64,000 bases of DNA, taken from positions 50,871,441 through 50,935,440 of the forward strand of contig NC_053143.1 in the NCBI RefSeq assembly GCF_016808335.1. Direction: 5' to 3'. Below the pieces are notes generated by a model. The model was not told the DNA's origin. It searched no databases and worked only from the letters and a program-made list of their open reading frames with translations. Positions 22,731 through 33,363 of the stretch are shown here, piece by piece. How positions within the stretch are numbered: the first letter of the stretch is position 1; each line of letters begins with the position of its first letter. Both the position numbers and the translations under genes were made by a program. The stretch comes from Panicum virgatum (taxonomy: Eukaryota; Streptophyta; Magnoliopsida; Poales; Poaceae).

Positions 22731-22977
22731 AATTTCGTAGAAAATTCGTTTAATTCAGAGAAATAGGTAAATAGTTTATATAATTTTGAAAATTTTACCA
22801 TAGTCATATTGTGATATGTGTAATGTAGGAAAAATATCAAAATCCCAATGTAATGATTATAATGAATAAAATTTTCAAAACCACAATATATCACATTGCA
22901 AAATTAATAGAACTCATATTTAGAATTCAGAATACATGTTTGCATAATATTTCAGAATATATGAATTCAGAATGTAT

Positions 22978-25900
22978 TTAAGCCGTAACAATTCTCGATT
23001 CATCAACTTTGCGTGCCCATGGCTTCTCATCTTTTCTGATTCCTGCTTCTATAATTTTCATCTTTTGTGGTAGGTCTGTGAAGAAGTTCATTTTCTCATA
23101 CTGATTATACTCTTCGACATCTTTGATACCCTCAACTCCTATGATATCTTGTTTTCCAGGGACGACAACGTGTTTTGTCTTCTTTGCAGGATCAGCTACA
23201 TACAGTACATGTGCGACCTGTGAAGCAAGTACCCATTGGTCGTCTTTATAACCAATATTGTTGAGGTCTACAATCGTGAGTCCATATGCGTCCACCTCAA
23301 CACCTTTCGGATGTTTGACCCAACGACACTGAAAGACTGGGATTTTATATATTGGAACCATAGTGCACTTCCCATATATCTTCTATGACACCAAAATATA
23401 TTTATTTTCACCTATTTTCTCATCTAAGGCTGCAATACGAACATCACTGTTCGAGGACACGGTCTTCTTGTCTTTGGCAGCAGTATAGAGTAGATATCCA
23501 TTAATATCATAACTTTGCCATAATGTGACCTGGGTAGATGGACCCACTACCAATCTTTTGATTGTTTGTTCCTCCACGGTCTCCCCATCTGGTAGATGCA
23601 GGTCCTTCAACCATGCAGTCAGTCGACGCTTGTGCTCTCTCATGGTCCAATCAGCTGAGCGGCCGTTACTTTCTGCCCGAATCATGCTCAAGTGTTCATT
23701 GACTAAAGGCGTCATTATCATGAGGTGTTGCAAGATGCTATAATGTGCTTGTTGCACACCTTTGAAATCTTTGTCGATGAAAATTTTCCTCCCAACCGTG
23801 CCCACACCTTCCAACCTCCCCAAAAAACGTGGAATTGGCAAACCAAGGGATATGTTATCCTTTAGATAACCTAGGCAAGACTCGATGACTTCCTCGGTAT
23901 TGTATCCCTCTATCATGGACCCCTCAGGATGAGCACGATTCAGTACGCAACGGGTTGAGGATGGACATAAAACGATGCGTACGTCCACATTTCATGAAGG
24001 TAAAGTGGACCAAGTGCCCGTATCTGGTCAACCATGTGAATCATTAGGTGTTCGGTTATGTCAAAAACCCCCGGAGGGAAGCACATCTCCAGCTGCGCCA
24101 TAGTTTCCCCCAATGAATTCTTTGAGATCCTGCAACTCATCTTCATCTATCACATTTTGTGAAATCCTATTGAAGAAGTATCATAACGAGTGATTACCAT
24201 CCTTACATATACTGGCTTGATCGCTCTGATTGCAATCGGGAGGAACAACGTAAGCAACACATGACAATCATGATAGTTATAGCTGTATAGTGACAAATCT
24301 TTCATCGACACTAGTTTCCTTATGTTGGATGTGAAACGACTCGGGACTCTGATCCCTCTTAAGCTCTCACACATCGCTTTCTTCTCATCACGTGTCAAGT
24401 TGTAGCTAGCTGGGGGAAGTTCATATCTACCATTCCCTTTGTCAACAGGGTGAAGGTCTTTTCTTATCTTCATGGCTACCAAGTCCTGTCATGACTTGTA
24501 CGTATCCTTTGTTTTGGCTGATGTCTCTAGAAGGAGCCCAATTGTGTTACCAAACACATTCTTCTTCAGGTGCATACCATCAATTGCATGGCGGACCTCA
24601 AGATCTGCCCAATACGGCGAGTACTTGTAGAAGATGGACTGTTTCTTGAATAGTACGCCTTCGATAGGTGCCTTATCTCTCTTTCTCTTCTTCCCATCTT
24701 CCTTCTTCTTCCCATAAATGACCTTGACATTTCGGACCATATTGAAAACATAATGCCCGTCTCGTCGTTCTGGAGTAGAACGGAATTCAGGGTAGCCATC
24801 AAAATGATTATAGAACTTCTTACATCGGTACCTATGCCCTTCAACCAAGAAGCGTCTATATCCAAGGTAAACTACCTTCCGAGAACCCTCAAGAAAAGAT
24901 GATACGATGTCATCCACGCACACCGTGCATCCCGTTGTACCTTTGATCTGTCCTGACAGGACAAACAATGCCTGATAATCATGGATAGTGACGAATATAA
25001 TAGCTCTAAGATTAAAGGGCTGCCGTGCAAAACCATCATATATATATCGATACCCTCCCTCCATAAAGTTTCCATCTCTTGCATCAGAGGCTCAAGAAAA
25101 ACGTCTATATCGATACCAGGATGCTTGGGGCCCTATATAAGCACGGATAGCAAAAGATACTTCCTGTTCTGGCACAGCCATGTAGGCACGTTGTACATTG
25201 TTAGTATCACTGGCCATGTGCTGTGGGTGCTACTTCTTTCACCAAACGGATTCATTCCATCCGTACTCAGCGCGAACCGAACATTTCTTGGGTCATTCCC
25301 AAATTTTAGATAGTACTTGTCATCGAATTCCTTCCACTGCCGAGCATCAGCTGGATGTTGGAGCTTTCTGTTACCCTTTTTGTGCTTATCTGAATCCCAC
25401 TAGCGCATCAGCTCAGCATCCTTTGGGTTCGAGAAGAAACGCCTAAGGCGATCGGAAACTGGGAGGTACCACATAACCATGGCTGGAATTCTGCTCTGCT
25501 TCTCAGAAATGCCTAAAGTAGCGTCATCTGGCTCAATGGAGGCAGCACTATTATTCTTCGCCACATTCCCCTTCCCCTTATTAACATTGGTTGGATCTTG
25601 ATTGTCATCACCACAGTATCCAGCAATTGTTTTTGTAGCGACTTGCGGAACATACAGGGCATTTTTTCATATCTTTAAAAGTGTCCTCACGATACAATAT
25701 ACAATGATTAGGACTGGCATGGATTCTTTCCATACCCATGGCAAATGGGCTGACAAGCTTCTTTGCTCTATATGTGTTGGCTAGCATTTTATTTGGCTTT
25801 GGAAGTAACCAAGCCAAGATACGCAGCAGATCATTGAAACTACTATCTGACCAACTATGCTTAGCCTTCAGAGTCAACAGCTCAAGTATGAAACGAAGCA

Positions 25901-26513
25901 CGATCCAATATTTCGGGCATCCCTTCGAGCAGTCATAAATAAGTTCCTCAGCTGATTTTTTGACCGTCTCAAAGTTTGCTAACCCCTGGGCACTAGCAAC
26001 CAATACCTCCGCTTTAGTGTGGTGCAACAACTGGCCGAGAAAATCACCATCATCAAGTTCATCATCACTACTATCACCATCCATGGGACACTCGACATCA
26101 TCACCATGAGATCCACTAACCCCAACTTCATCAGTGCCACCATCATCACCATGGGATCCACTAACACCATCATCATCTCCGCCATCATGAAAATAAGAAC
26201 TAACCATTCTATCAAAATTGTCGTCCTCTACGATTTGACTCAGTGGATTATTCGCCGGAGGTGGTGGAGCATCAGTCTCACCATGTTGCTTCCAGACCAT
26301 ATAGTCCTTGACAAAACCCCTCACTATCACATGCGATCTGATTATAGTTGGGCTGCTGAATACTCTCAAATTCTGGCAGTCAAAGCATGGACAACACATC
26401 AGCTGTGTCTTCTCATTTCTTGCGTGGTTCTCGATAACTTTAATGAATTTGTTAAGCTTTCCACGAAAATAGGCGTCTGCCCTTTTTGCAGTGTACATCC
26501 ATGCCCTATCCAT
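22978..26513 (-). pseudogene. CACTA-2 transposase (TNP2-like), decayed
   Basis: Domains in order: Transposase-associated region at the N-terminus (26513-26200, starting MDRAWMYTAKRADAYFRGK, with a CPCFDC motif), Transposase_21 core (about 25880-24489, ending DGMHLKKNVFGNTIGLLL), DUF4218 (24146-23880, with MCFPPGVFDITEHLMIHM) and DUF4216 (23361-22978, with FQCRWVKHPKGVEVDAYG). This order is diagnostic of CACTA/En-Spm TNP2-type transposases, which bind and cut the element ends. In-frame stops occur at 24489-24491 and 24147-24152, a frameshift lies near 23960, further breaks fall between 25600 and 25064, and a stop separates the last two blocks. It cannot make a full transposase. An acidic Asp/Gly-rich insert lies at 26215-26030. 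Confidence 0.85.
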
Positions 26514-27170
26514 CTCTAAATAGTAACGAATAATTCAAATGAATTAAAAAAAGCAACTACTTCCGTAAATAATTAGGGAAAACATAAATTCATTTCTCCA
26601 AAGTATAATAACCATAAATGGCATTGCAAATATATATACTAGTCTATAAGCGTAGATATTAATAAAATGTAATTTAGATAATACTAAATAAGAAAATAAA
26701 AACCAAACATATTATTGTAACACAATTTCTTGCAAAAAAATCTATCATGCATGTGAGTGAAAATAGAAAAAAACAAATCTTCTTCTCTCTCCTCCATCGA
26801 TCTAGTGAGTACTTTACTTAGAAATGAGGCTAAAATATGTAGATCCAATACTAATGATTAGATAATCTTGTTCTCCATCTAAAATAGCACAACTTCATCC
26901 AAAAGTTTGAGGCAAATGGTGTCTCAAATGGCTAATCCACACCATGGAGATCTAGAGCTAGTTAGAGGGAAAGAGAGCACCATTTGAGCCACAAATCTAA
27001 CAAAAGAGCTTAGGAATGATAAGAAATTAGCGTCAACTTACCTCCTAGAGCCCCAAACTTCAAGGAAATCGAGTTGAAAACCTCCCTCTTTTTTCCTTTT
27101 TTCGATCTTGGGGAGCACATCCCCCGAGCCAATAATGGAGGGTCGGGAGGAGGAAGAAGGACACAGATTT

Positions 27171-27177
27171 TTATATA
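27171..27177 (-). promoter_or_regulatory. TATA box of the CACTA-2 transposase gene
   Basis: GTATATAAAAATCTG on the minus strand lies immediately inside the right subterminal repeats, at the usual position of the En/Spm promoter and upstream of the transposase start at 26513. Confidence 0.55.
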
Positions 27178-27179
27178 CT

Positions 27180-27513
27180 TTTTTAGGGGCAAGTGGGCGG
27201 ATGAGCCGCCCCTACAAATGATACTTTTAGGGGTGGCTCACCCCTCAGCCGCCCCTGAAAATGAGGGCATTTTCAGGGGCGGATGGGGGTGAGCCGCCCC
27301 TAAAAATGATTGTTTGTAGGGGCGGCTGACCCCCCCACCCACCCCTAAAAATGGCACCCATTTTTAGGGGCGGCAGAGGGGGTCAGCCGCCCCTAAAGAT
27401 GCCATCTTTAGGGGCGGACCATTTCTACAGTACCCTCGCTCCATTTATAGGAACGGGTGACTTTTTGGTCCTAAAAAAATGAGGCGTTACTACAAATCAT
27501 TTTTGTAGTAGTA
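27180..27513. repeat. Right subterminal repeats and terminus of CACTA-2
   Basis: GGGGCGG...CCGCCCCTAAAAATG units in both orientations lead to GGGTGACTTTTTGGTCC and the final ACTACAAATCATTTTTGTAGTAGTA hairpin. The last 80 bp closely match the right end of CACTA-4. Confidence 0.8.
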
Positions 27514-28280
27514 ACACCCGTTTGCGTCTCTCTCCTGTTTTCTCTCTCGTCCACATGGGATTCTATTTATGTGTCTGTTTATTTCGCCGGCTGATGGTGC
27601 TTAGTATACTTGCTCTTAGTTATTCTCTTTATGCCGAAGTTTACATAGTGTACATTGTTGTACATTGTGCTGTATATATGCTCAAGTTTGCGCCACTAAT
27701 TTTCAAGGCCGCAAAGCCAGCAGTTGGATCACATATAATTGAACTGTGCATATGCTCGAATGAGGTCACAGGCTCTCAATGTCTCAACTACTTAATGTAG
27801 GCTTAGAGGTATCAGTGTGCATGCTTGAAATCATTGTATTGGTATACATTATATTTTTTAGCCTTTATTCATATCCATAAAAATATTAGAAGAGCAAACT
27901 TTGTAAATTTCTGAAGTGGACTTGTATGGATATTTTCATGAATGTCGGGTCTTAATCTGTTTACGTGGCAACATTCGACTATTTCTTACCAGGAAATTGG
28001 ATTATTCAAAAGAATATAATAATCTAGTCATGTCAAAAGAAAGTGATAATAGCATACATATTCACTACGTTCATTCATAGTAAAAATTTCTTGCCATATA
28101 TAGGACATTTAACTTATGGTAGTAGTAATTGAAGAGCAGTAGTCCATAGAGATTAAACAAGTAATTAATATAAACTGAAAGATAAAGTATCTGCATTTGT
28201 CTTATTAGAAGAAGTACCAAACAAATATCAAGTAGCGCCGAATAAGTATTTATAGAAGTGCAACTACTAGTATTCGCAGC
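27514..28280. other. AT-rich intergenic DNA
   Basis: No gene, domain or clear transposon end recognised. Confidence 0.35.
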
Positions 28281-28551
28281 AGGGAATAATTGTTCATACA
28301 TCGAAGCAATAATTTGTATAGTTTGCTAGTCTATCATATTTCATGAGAAAATAAAATATAAATACTTATTAAAACACAGATATATATGAATGAGGAACAA
28401 TTTGTACTGCCAAGGGAATAGTGGCATATATAGAACAAATATTCATAGAGATGGACCAATTTTCACTTGTAGCAAGAACAATTGTTCATGACTCGAAGAA
28501 CAATAATTTGTACACATAGGAACAGTGACTAAGCAATAGAACATTTGCTAG

Positions 28552-28631
<80 letters not shown>

Positions 28632-28770
28632 GGAACAGATATTCATGAATGAGTAATAATTTATAGTGCGAAGGAAATGCAATTTTAAATGAAAGGAAAA
28701 AGCTAGTAGCAGAGAACAATTTTTCATGGATGTGGAATAATTTGCAGTCGTATTGGGAAAATAATGATTT
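28280..28770. repeat. Degenerate short repeats around a (TA)n tract
   Basis: At least six diverged copies of a motif like GAACAATTGTTCATGAATGAGGAATAATTTGTA surround the TA microsatellite. They look like a decayed minisatellite. Confidence 0.4.
28555..28628. repeat. (TA)n microsatellite
   Basis: An uninterrupted run of about 36 TA dinucleotides. Confidence 0.95.
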
Positions 28771-29379
28771 GTCCTAAGAATTCTAGGAGTCCTTTCATTA
28801 ATGAACAATGAGAGTATGCTCCTTTATCCTGATGCTTAAGTGAAATGTGTACCGCGGTAAATAATGACCGAAGGAGGGCGTGCGCTTCCATTAGATATCT
28901 TATTCAAAGTGTTCTATTGGAAAACATATTGTTGTTGAAATGAACTAAATTTTATCATCAGAAAATGAGTAATACTTTATTAACTGCACGAGTCGATATT
29001 ATCGCCATGTAGAGTGCCGACCAAGTGTAATGCTAATTGATCAAAATCAAATACTTTTATCCTTTTTTGTACTAATTTTACATTTTCCTAGCTTTTTGAC
29101 ATCAAATTCTCGTCTCCCATGGATGCTTAATCGTAGCGTTGGACCACAGGTCGGAGCTTGGCTACTACCCAACGGCCAATGGCATCTTGGCATTGGGCTG
29201 TTGTGGCGATGCACCAACAAAGACAGTGAGCCACCGGTGGCAAGCTGGTTTGGAAACCGCCGTGGTTAAGAAATTGCAACCTTCCAAATAGGAACTGGAC
29301 CGTCCAAGGGACGCTGGCATTTTTTTCTTTTTTGATAATCAACTCGCTCTCTTAATTAAGCATGCCTATCTTCAGTTCC
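28771..29379. other. Non-coding spacer
   Basis: A frame at 29030-29269 has no recognisable domain. It may be part of the same retroelement relic as the RNase H remnant downstream. Confidence 0.3.
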
Positions 29380-29716
29380 TGATGCTATTTCGGCAGAGGG
29401 GGAAGCATGTTTGGCAGCACTGGAGGCGGCCTTGAACCGTGGAATATCTCGAGTGATTATTAAAACAGACTCGACGAATCTGGTTTCAGGTCTACACATG
29501 TAATGCTTACGATCAAGCACCTGGTGGGGCCATTTTCAGTGAAGCACGTGGTGTGTTAGAGATGCACTTTGATCATGTTATTTTTTCTGCTATTCCTAAA
29601 GCTTGTAATCGAGTGGCACATGAGCTCGCTCGCATTGGTCTTAGTCGGGACCCGGACCTCCCAAGTGTTTGGGAGGATCCCCTCCTTGATTTTGTAACAA
29701 CTTTGGTGGCTTAATT
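29380..29716 (+). pseudogene. RNase H-like (RVT_3) relic of a LINE-type element
   Basis: Translation in shifting frames gives AEGEACLAALEAALNRGISR, then VIIKTDSTNLV, and near the end NRVAHELARIGLSRD. This is the plant RNase H-like pattern (acidic Glu in the first helix, TDS, then a late VAHELA motif). Stops and frame changes lie between them. This domain is found at the C-terminus of plant LINE polyproteins and in many decayed copies. Confidence 0.7.
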
Positions 29717-30308
29717 ATTAGGAGTCGCTCGGACGACTGGCAGTCAAACCATCACATAAGACTTAATAACTATTTTTTGTTTCGGAATAATTTATTTTTA
29801 TTTTTGAATAATTTTTTATTGCTAGAATAATTAAAAAATCATTTCGGATCAACAAAAAATATTCTAATAAATTTGACTGAATTATACATATGAGCCGATT
29901 TGTTAGAATAGTTTAGGCCTAAAATATAAAATTTGGAGTGGATGAGGCTTATGTGACAGGTTTACTGGACCCCGGCCCCAACAGCGCTCTGCTAGTACTA
30001 CGCGTAGAAAAGTAAGCTACGTACAACGCATCGGCCCAGTGGCAAATGAAGCTGGGCCGAAATACATACGCACAAATCGATGACTGAGGAGGTTAGTTTT
30101 TTTAGAAGACAATCAAATTCATCTTTCTTGGATGACATACAACCGCACTCCTAGCACAGTACCTATATGTCAGAGAGGCGTCAGGATTGTACAATAGCAG
30201 AGGGTTGAATTCTGATGCTCCTCACCTTCTGTCTAACGCACAAAGCACTATATGGCTAAGCAGGTTAGTGTGTCTATTAGTTATTTAATATATACATGGA
30301 TACAAAAA
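29717..30308. other. Spacer left of the copia element
   Basis: AT-rich, nothing recognised. It ends in AAAAA, the left flank of the LTR element. Confidence 0.35.
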
Positions 30309-31950
30309 TGAAGGACCGAATCCGGCGACTAGAGGAGGGTGAATGGGAGCCGATCAATTTTTTTTTCGAAATTCAAATCGTCGGCCTATGTCCCAAAATC
30401 ACCCAAGCCCTCAAGCGTTCTGACCAAAGTTTGGAGTAGCTACTGAAAAGCTAAACCAACACAAAAATCCTTGAACGAGCGAGCGAAACCACGCAGCAAA
30501 TCGGAAGCAAATCGGAAAAACAGCTGATCTGAACAGCCAGGACCGGTCTGACCGGTGCACTGGACCGGTCTGAACGGTCGCGGCAGTTCAAGAGCAAGCA
30601 GACCGGTCTGACCGGTCTTGCCTACCGGTCTGACTGGTAGCACCCAGAAAACCCACGAGAAAATGGATTCAAACGGTGAATCTCGAGTAAATGACCACGA
30701 AAACCGATGAAACTTGGGGGATTGCTTCGCCCCTACCCCGTGAACATATCCCCAAAAGATCTCGGCCTAAAGATCAACGAATCTTGAGAATTATGGGGGA
30801 GATCAAAAGGGATTGGGGTTTTCTCAAGAACTCAAGAACTCGAATTTGAACCAGCCAGTGATTCCAGAGGGTTTAAGACAGAGTTAGTGGCACGGGAATC
30901 ACAGCAAAGAACTCAAAACCTCCTCGCAATCAAGTGCACCAAAAACGAAATCGAAATTTCATCAAACAAGGCACAAAACGAGGAGATGGATTGATTCCAA
31001 CCGCCCAGAGGGCACGAGGAGGTTAGGGCCTCCTTTCCCAATCAAATCCACAAGAGTTCTCACACAAACAACATTCAAATCTACCCTGAAGAGATGAACA
31101 GGGAGAGAGGGAGAGAGAGACGCAGGGGCGGCGGCCTGGGGAACAGAACAATTCACGGATGCAATACAAAAGCCGCACTTGACCTAACACAAGTGAATGA
31201 GTATTTATACCAGCGGGACCGGTCAGACCGATACGCTGGACCGGTCAGACCGGTTGGTTAGACTGGTCTGACCGGTGCCAGGGACCGGTCAGACCGGTTG
31301 GCCTGCAGCACCCCCTGTACAACGATCTCATCCGACGGCCGAGGTTCTTTCTTCGAAATGAAGTCTTCTCCGCGATACCGCCGTCTTGATGAAGATCCAG
31401 TCCGCGGTTTTGGAGGGTCCGCGAAACCCGGGTAGGTGGCCGGTTTTGAGAAAACCGCCAAAACCTCACGCGCGGGAAGATTCCCGCCTCCGCGCCGTGG
31501 CCCTAGACGCCGTTCCTGCCTCGGCCTTCTGACGGCCCTAGACGCCGTCCGACGCCCGTCACCTCCTCGCCCGCAGCGAGGCCCTAGACGCCGTCGACAC
31601 CCGTTGCCTCCGTCAGTCCCGAGACCGACGCCCGTGCCTCCACGACTTGGCGTCTTCAACCGCCGTCCGCCTCCTTGGTTTTGTGGCGCAAACCAAGAAA
31701 CCCGCCTTCCGTCGCCGCTTGTGCCCTCGATCCAGGAGTGGACGCCATAGCTGCCGCCCGGTCCGAGCTCCGGTCCCGATTGCCCTTCACCGTCGTCCAC
31801 CGCACGGTCCATCGGCCACAGCACCTCCACGGCAGCTCCCCGTCGACACTCGACGCCCGTGTACCTGCAATCCAAAGACCAAGCACACGATCACACCGCA
31901 CAGTTGACAATTCACTCATCACAAGCAGGATAGAGTACTCTCGTTCCTCA
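30309..31950 (-). repeat. 3' LTR of the copia element
   Basis: 1642 bp, starting TGAAGGACCGAATCC and ending CTCGTTCCTCA on the plus strand. A TATA box (TATAAATAC, minus) lies at 31201-31209. Two clusters of ACCGGTC-type dyads occur at 30540-30640 and 31208-31305. Confidence 0.9.
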
Positions 31951-33363
31951 ATCTCCCCCTTGATGAGTGCATTGTCAACACACCACAGACGAACCAAGAG
32001 AAGTGAAACCAAAGAAGAACAAAGAAGCACGAAAGAGAAGAACTCAAGCAAGTGACAAAAAGCTCAGAAAGGCAAGAACAGTCACTTACTCAAGCAAAGA
32101 TCGATCCCCTAAGACAAGGGCAACGGCTCGACGCAATCGATCAATAGCCAAAACATGACTCCTCAAAGACAGAGGTAGTGCTCAACGCAGTCATGCAAGA
32201 AGCAGAGGGAAAATGAGAAAACCAGGAGCCAAAAACAAAGCAGAAACTCCCCAAGCAAAATTTTTCCCTCTCACAAGTGCAACTCTCCCAAAATGATGCA
32301 CTCACAAAGCCCTGTGCTCAACAAGTTTTTCAAAAATCAAACAAGTCTCCCCCTTGTTCGATCACTTCTCTCAAAATTCTCCCCCTTGTTGGCACATGCA
32401 CACATCAAGGCTACAAAGACCTAGAGCTCCCCCTGAAGCTGAGACTCCCCCTGAACAGATGCTATGCAATGAATGCAATGCAGGAGATGTAAGTGAAAGC
32501 ATTTAGGGATACAAAGATATGAGCAACATCTAGTCTCAAGCATGTGTGCATCCATAAACAAGACCTGCATCTAGCTCAACAGGGTATATCAAATCAGTCT
32601 AGATCTAGGCAAGTTCAGTTTAGGAGAAATAAAAGCATCACCCATGAGCTAGCACTAACAAGTAGGGAATGGAAAGCAGTGCTACTCAAACTCATACAGG
32701 TGAGCCAAACCAGCCAAAACATGTCGCGAACATTCATTTTTCAATCAAATTTATATCAAGCAATTCTTAATGCCAGGTGTTGAAAGCTTGTCATGCTTTA
32801 CTTAGCAACGAGGCCAAGTCTATGCCAAAAGACAATCAGAAGCTTAAGGCACTCATTTCAGTCATGCACAGCCTTGCCCGGGTTCTCAAAAGTGCAAAGT
32901 GAGCCGTCCCGAAAGCTCAATCAGTGCGACAAGCAATCCCACCTGGATCTTTTCAATCCATTTCAAGAACAGTTCAAGCAATTTTATCAGATTTAGATCA
33001 TTTCAAGTGTGAATTGCTGAACAGAAGGCTATACTAGCATGAATAAGATAGCAAAGCACATCAACACGCCCTAACATGCTAGTAGCCAAAGCAGGGTGAT
33101 CATGTTTTCAGATTTTCAAAACAAAATAGCTTAACTCAGATGATGTCATATACACAGTGGAGCAAGCTATACATGATCAAGTTTATCAACTCACACTAGC
33201 AGGCACTAGAAGATCATAGCAATGTATACAAGAATGCTAGTGCAAGTGAGACAATGCAAAATGCAAAATGTACAATGCATATGCACAATGCAACTACCAA
33301 ACCTAGAAAGCAAAGAGAAGCAAAACAAAGACCTACCAAGCTAACCAAAACAAAAGTACGCGA
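31951..33363 (-). other. 3' non-coding region with multiple polypurine tracts
   Basis: The tract next to the LTR reads AAGGGGGAGA on the minus strand (31952-31961). Further copies of the same or a similar tract lie at about 32346-32356, 32378-32388, 32425-32438 and 32442-32455. No protein-coding potential was recognised. Confidence 0.65.

Larger units (their letters stand above)
15780..27513 (-). mobile_element. CACTA-2: near full-length En/Spm-type transposon
   Basis: The 11.7 kb element is oriented on the minus strand. Its right (5') end is TTTTTGTAGTAGTA, the complement of TACTACTACAAAAA. Its left (3') end is TCCTACTACGAAAA. Both are mutated versions of the CACTACTACAAAAA terminus seen intact in CACTA-4. 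From its 5' end it holds subterminal repeats, the transposase gene (26513-22978), a large internal repeat array (22730-21365), a GC-rich leader, the second gene (20121-16314) and left subterminal repeats. A 3 bp target duplication cannot be settled because the terminal bases are mutated. Confidence 0.85.
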
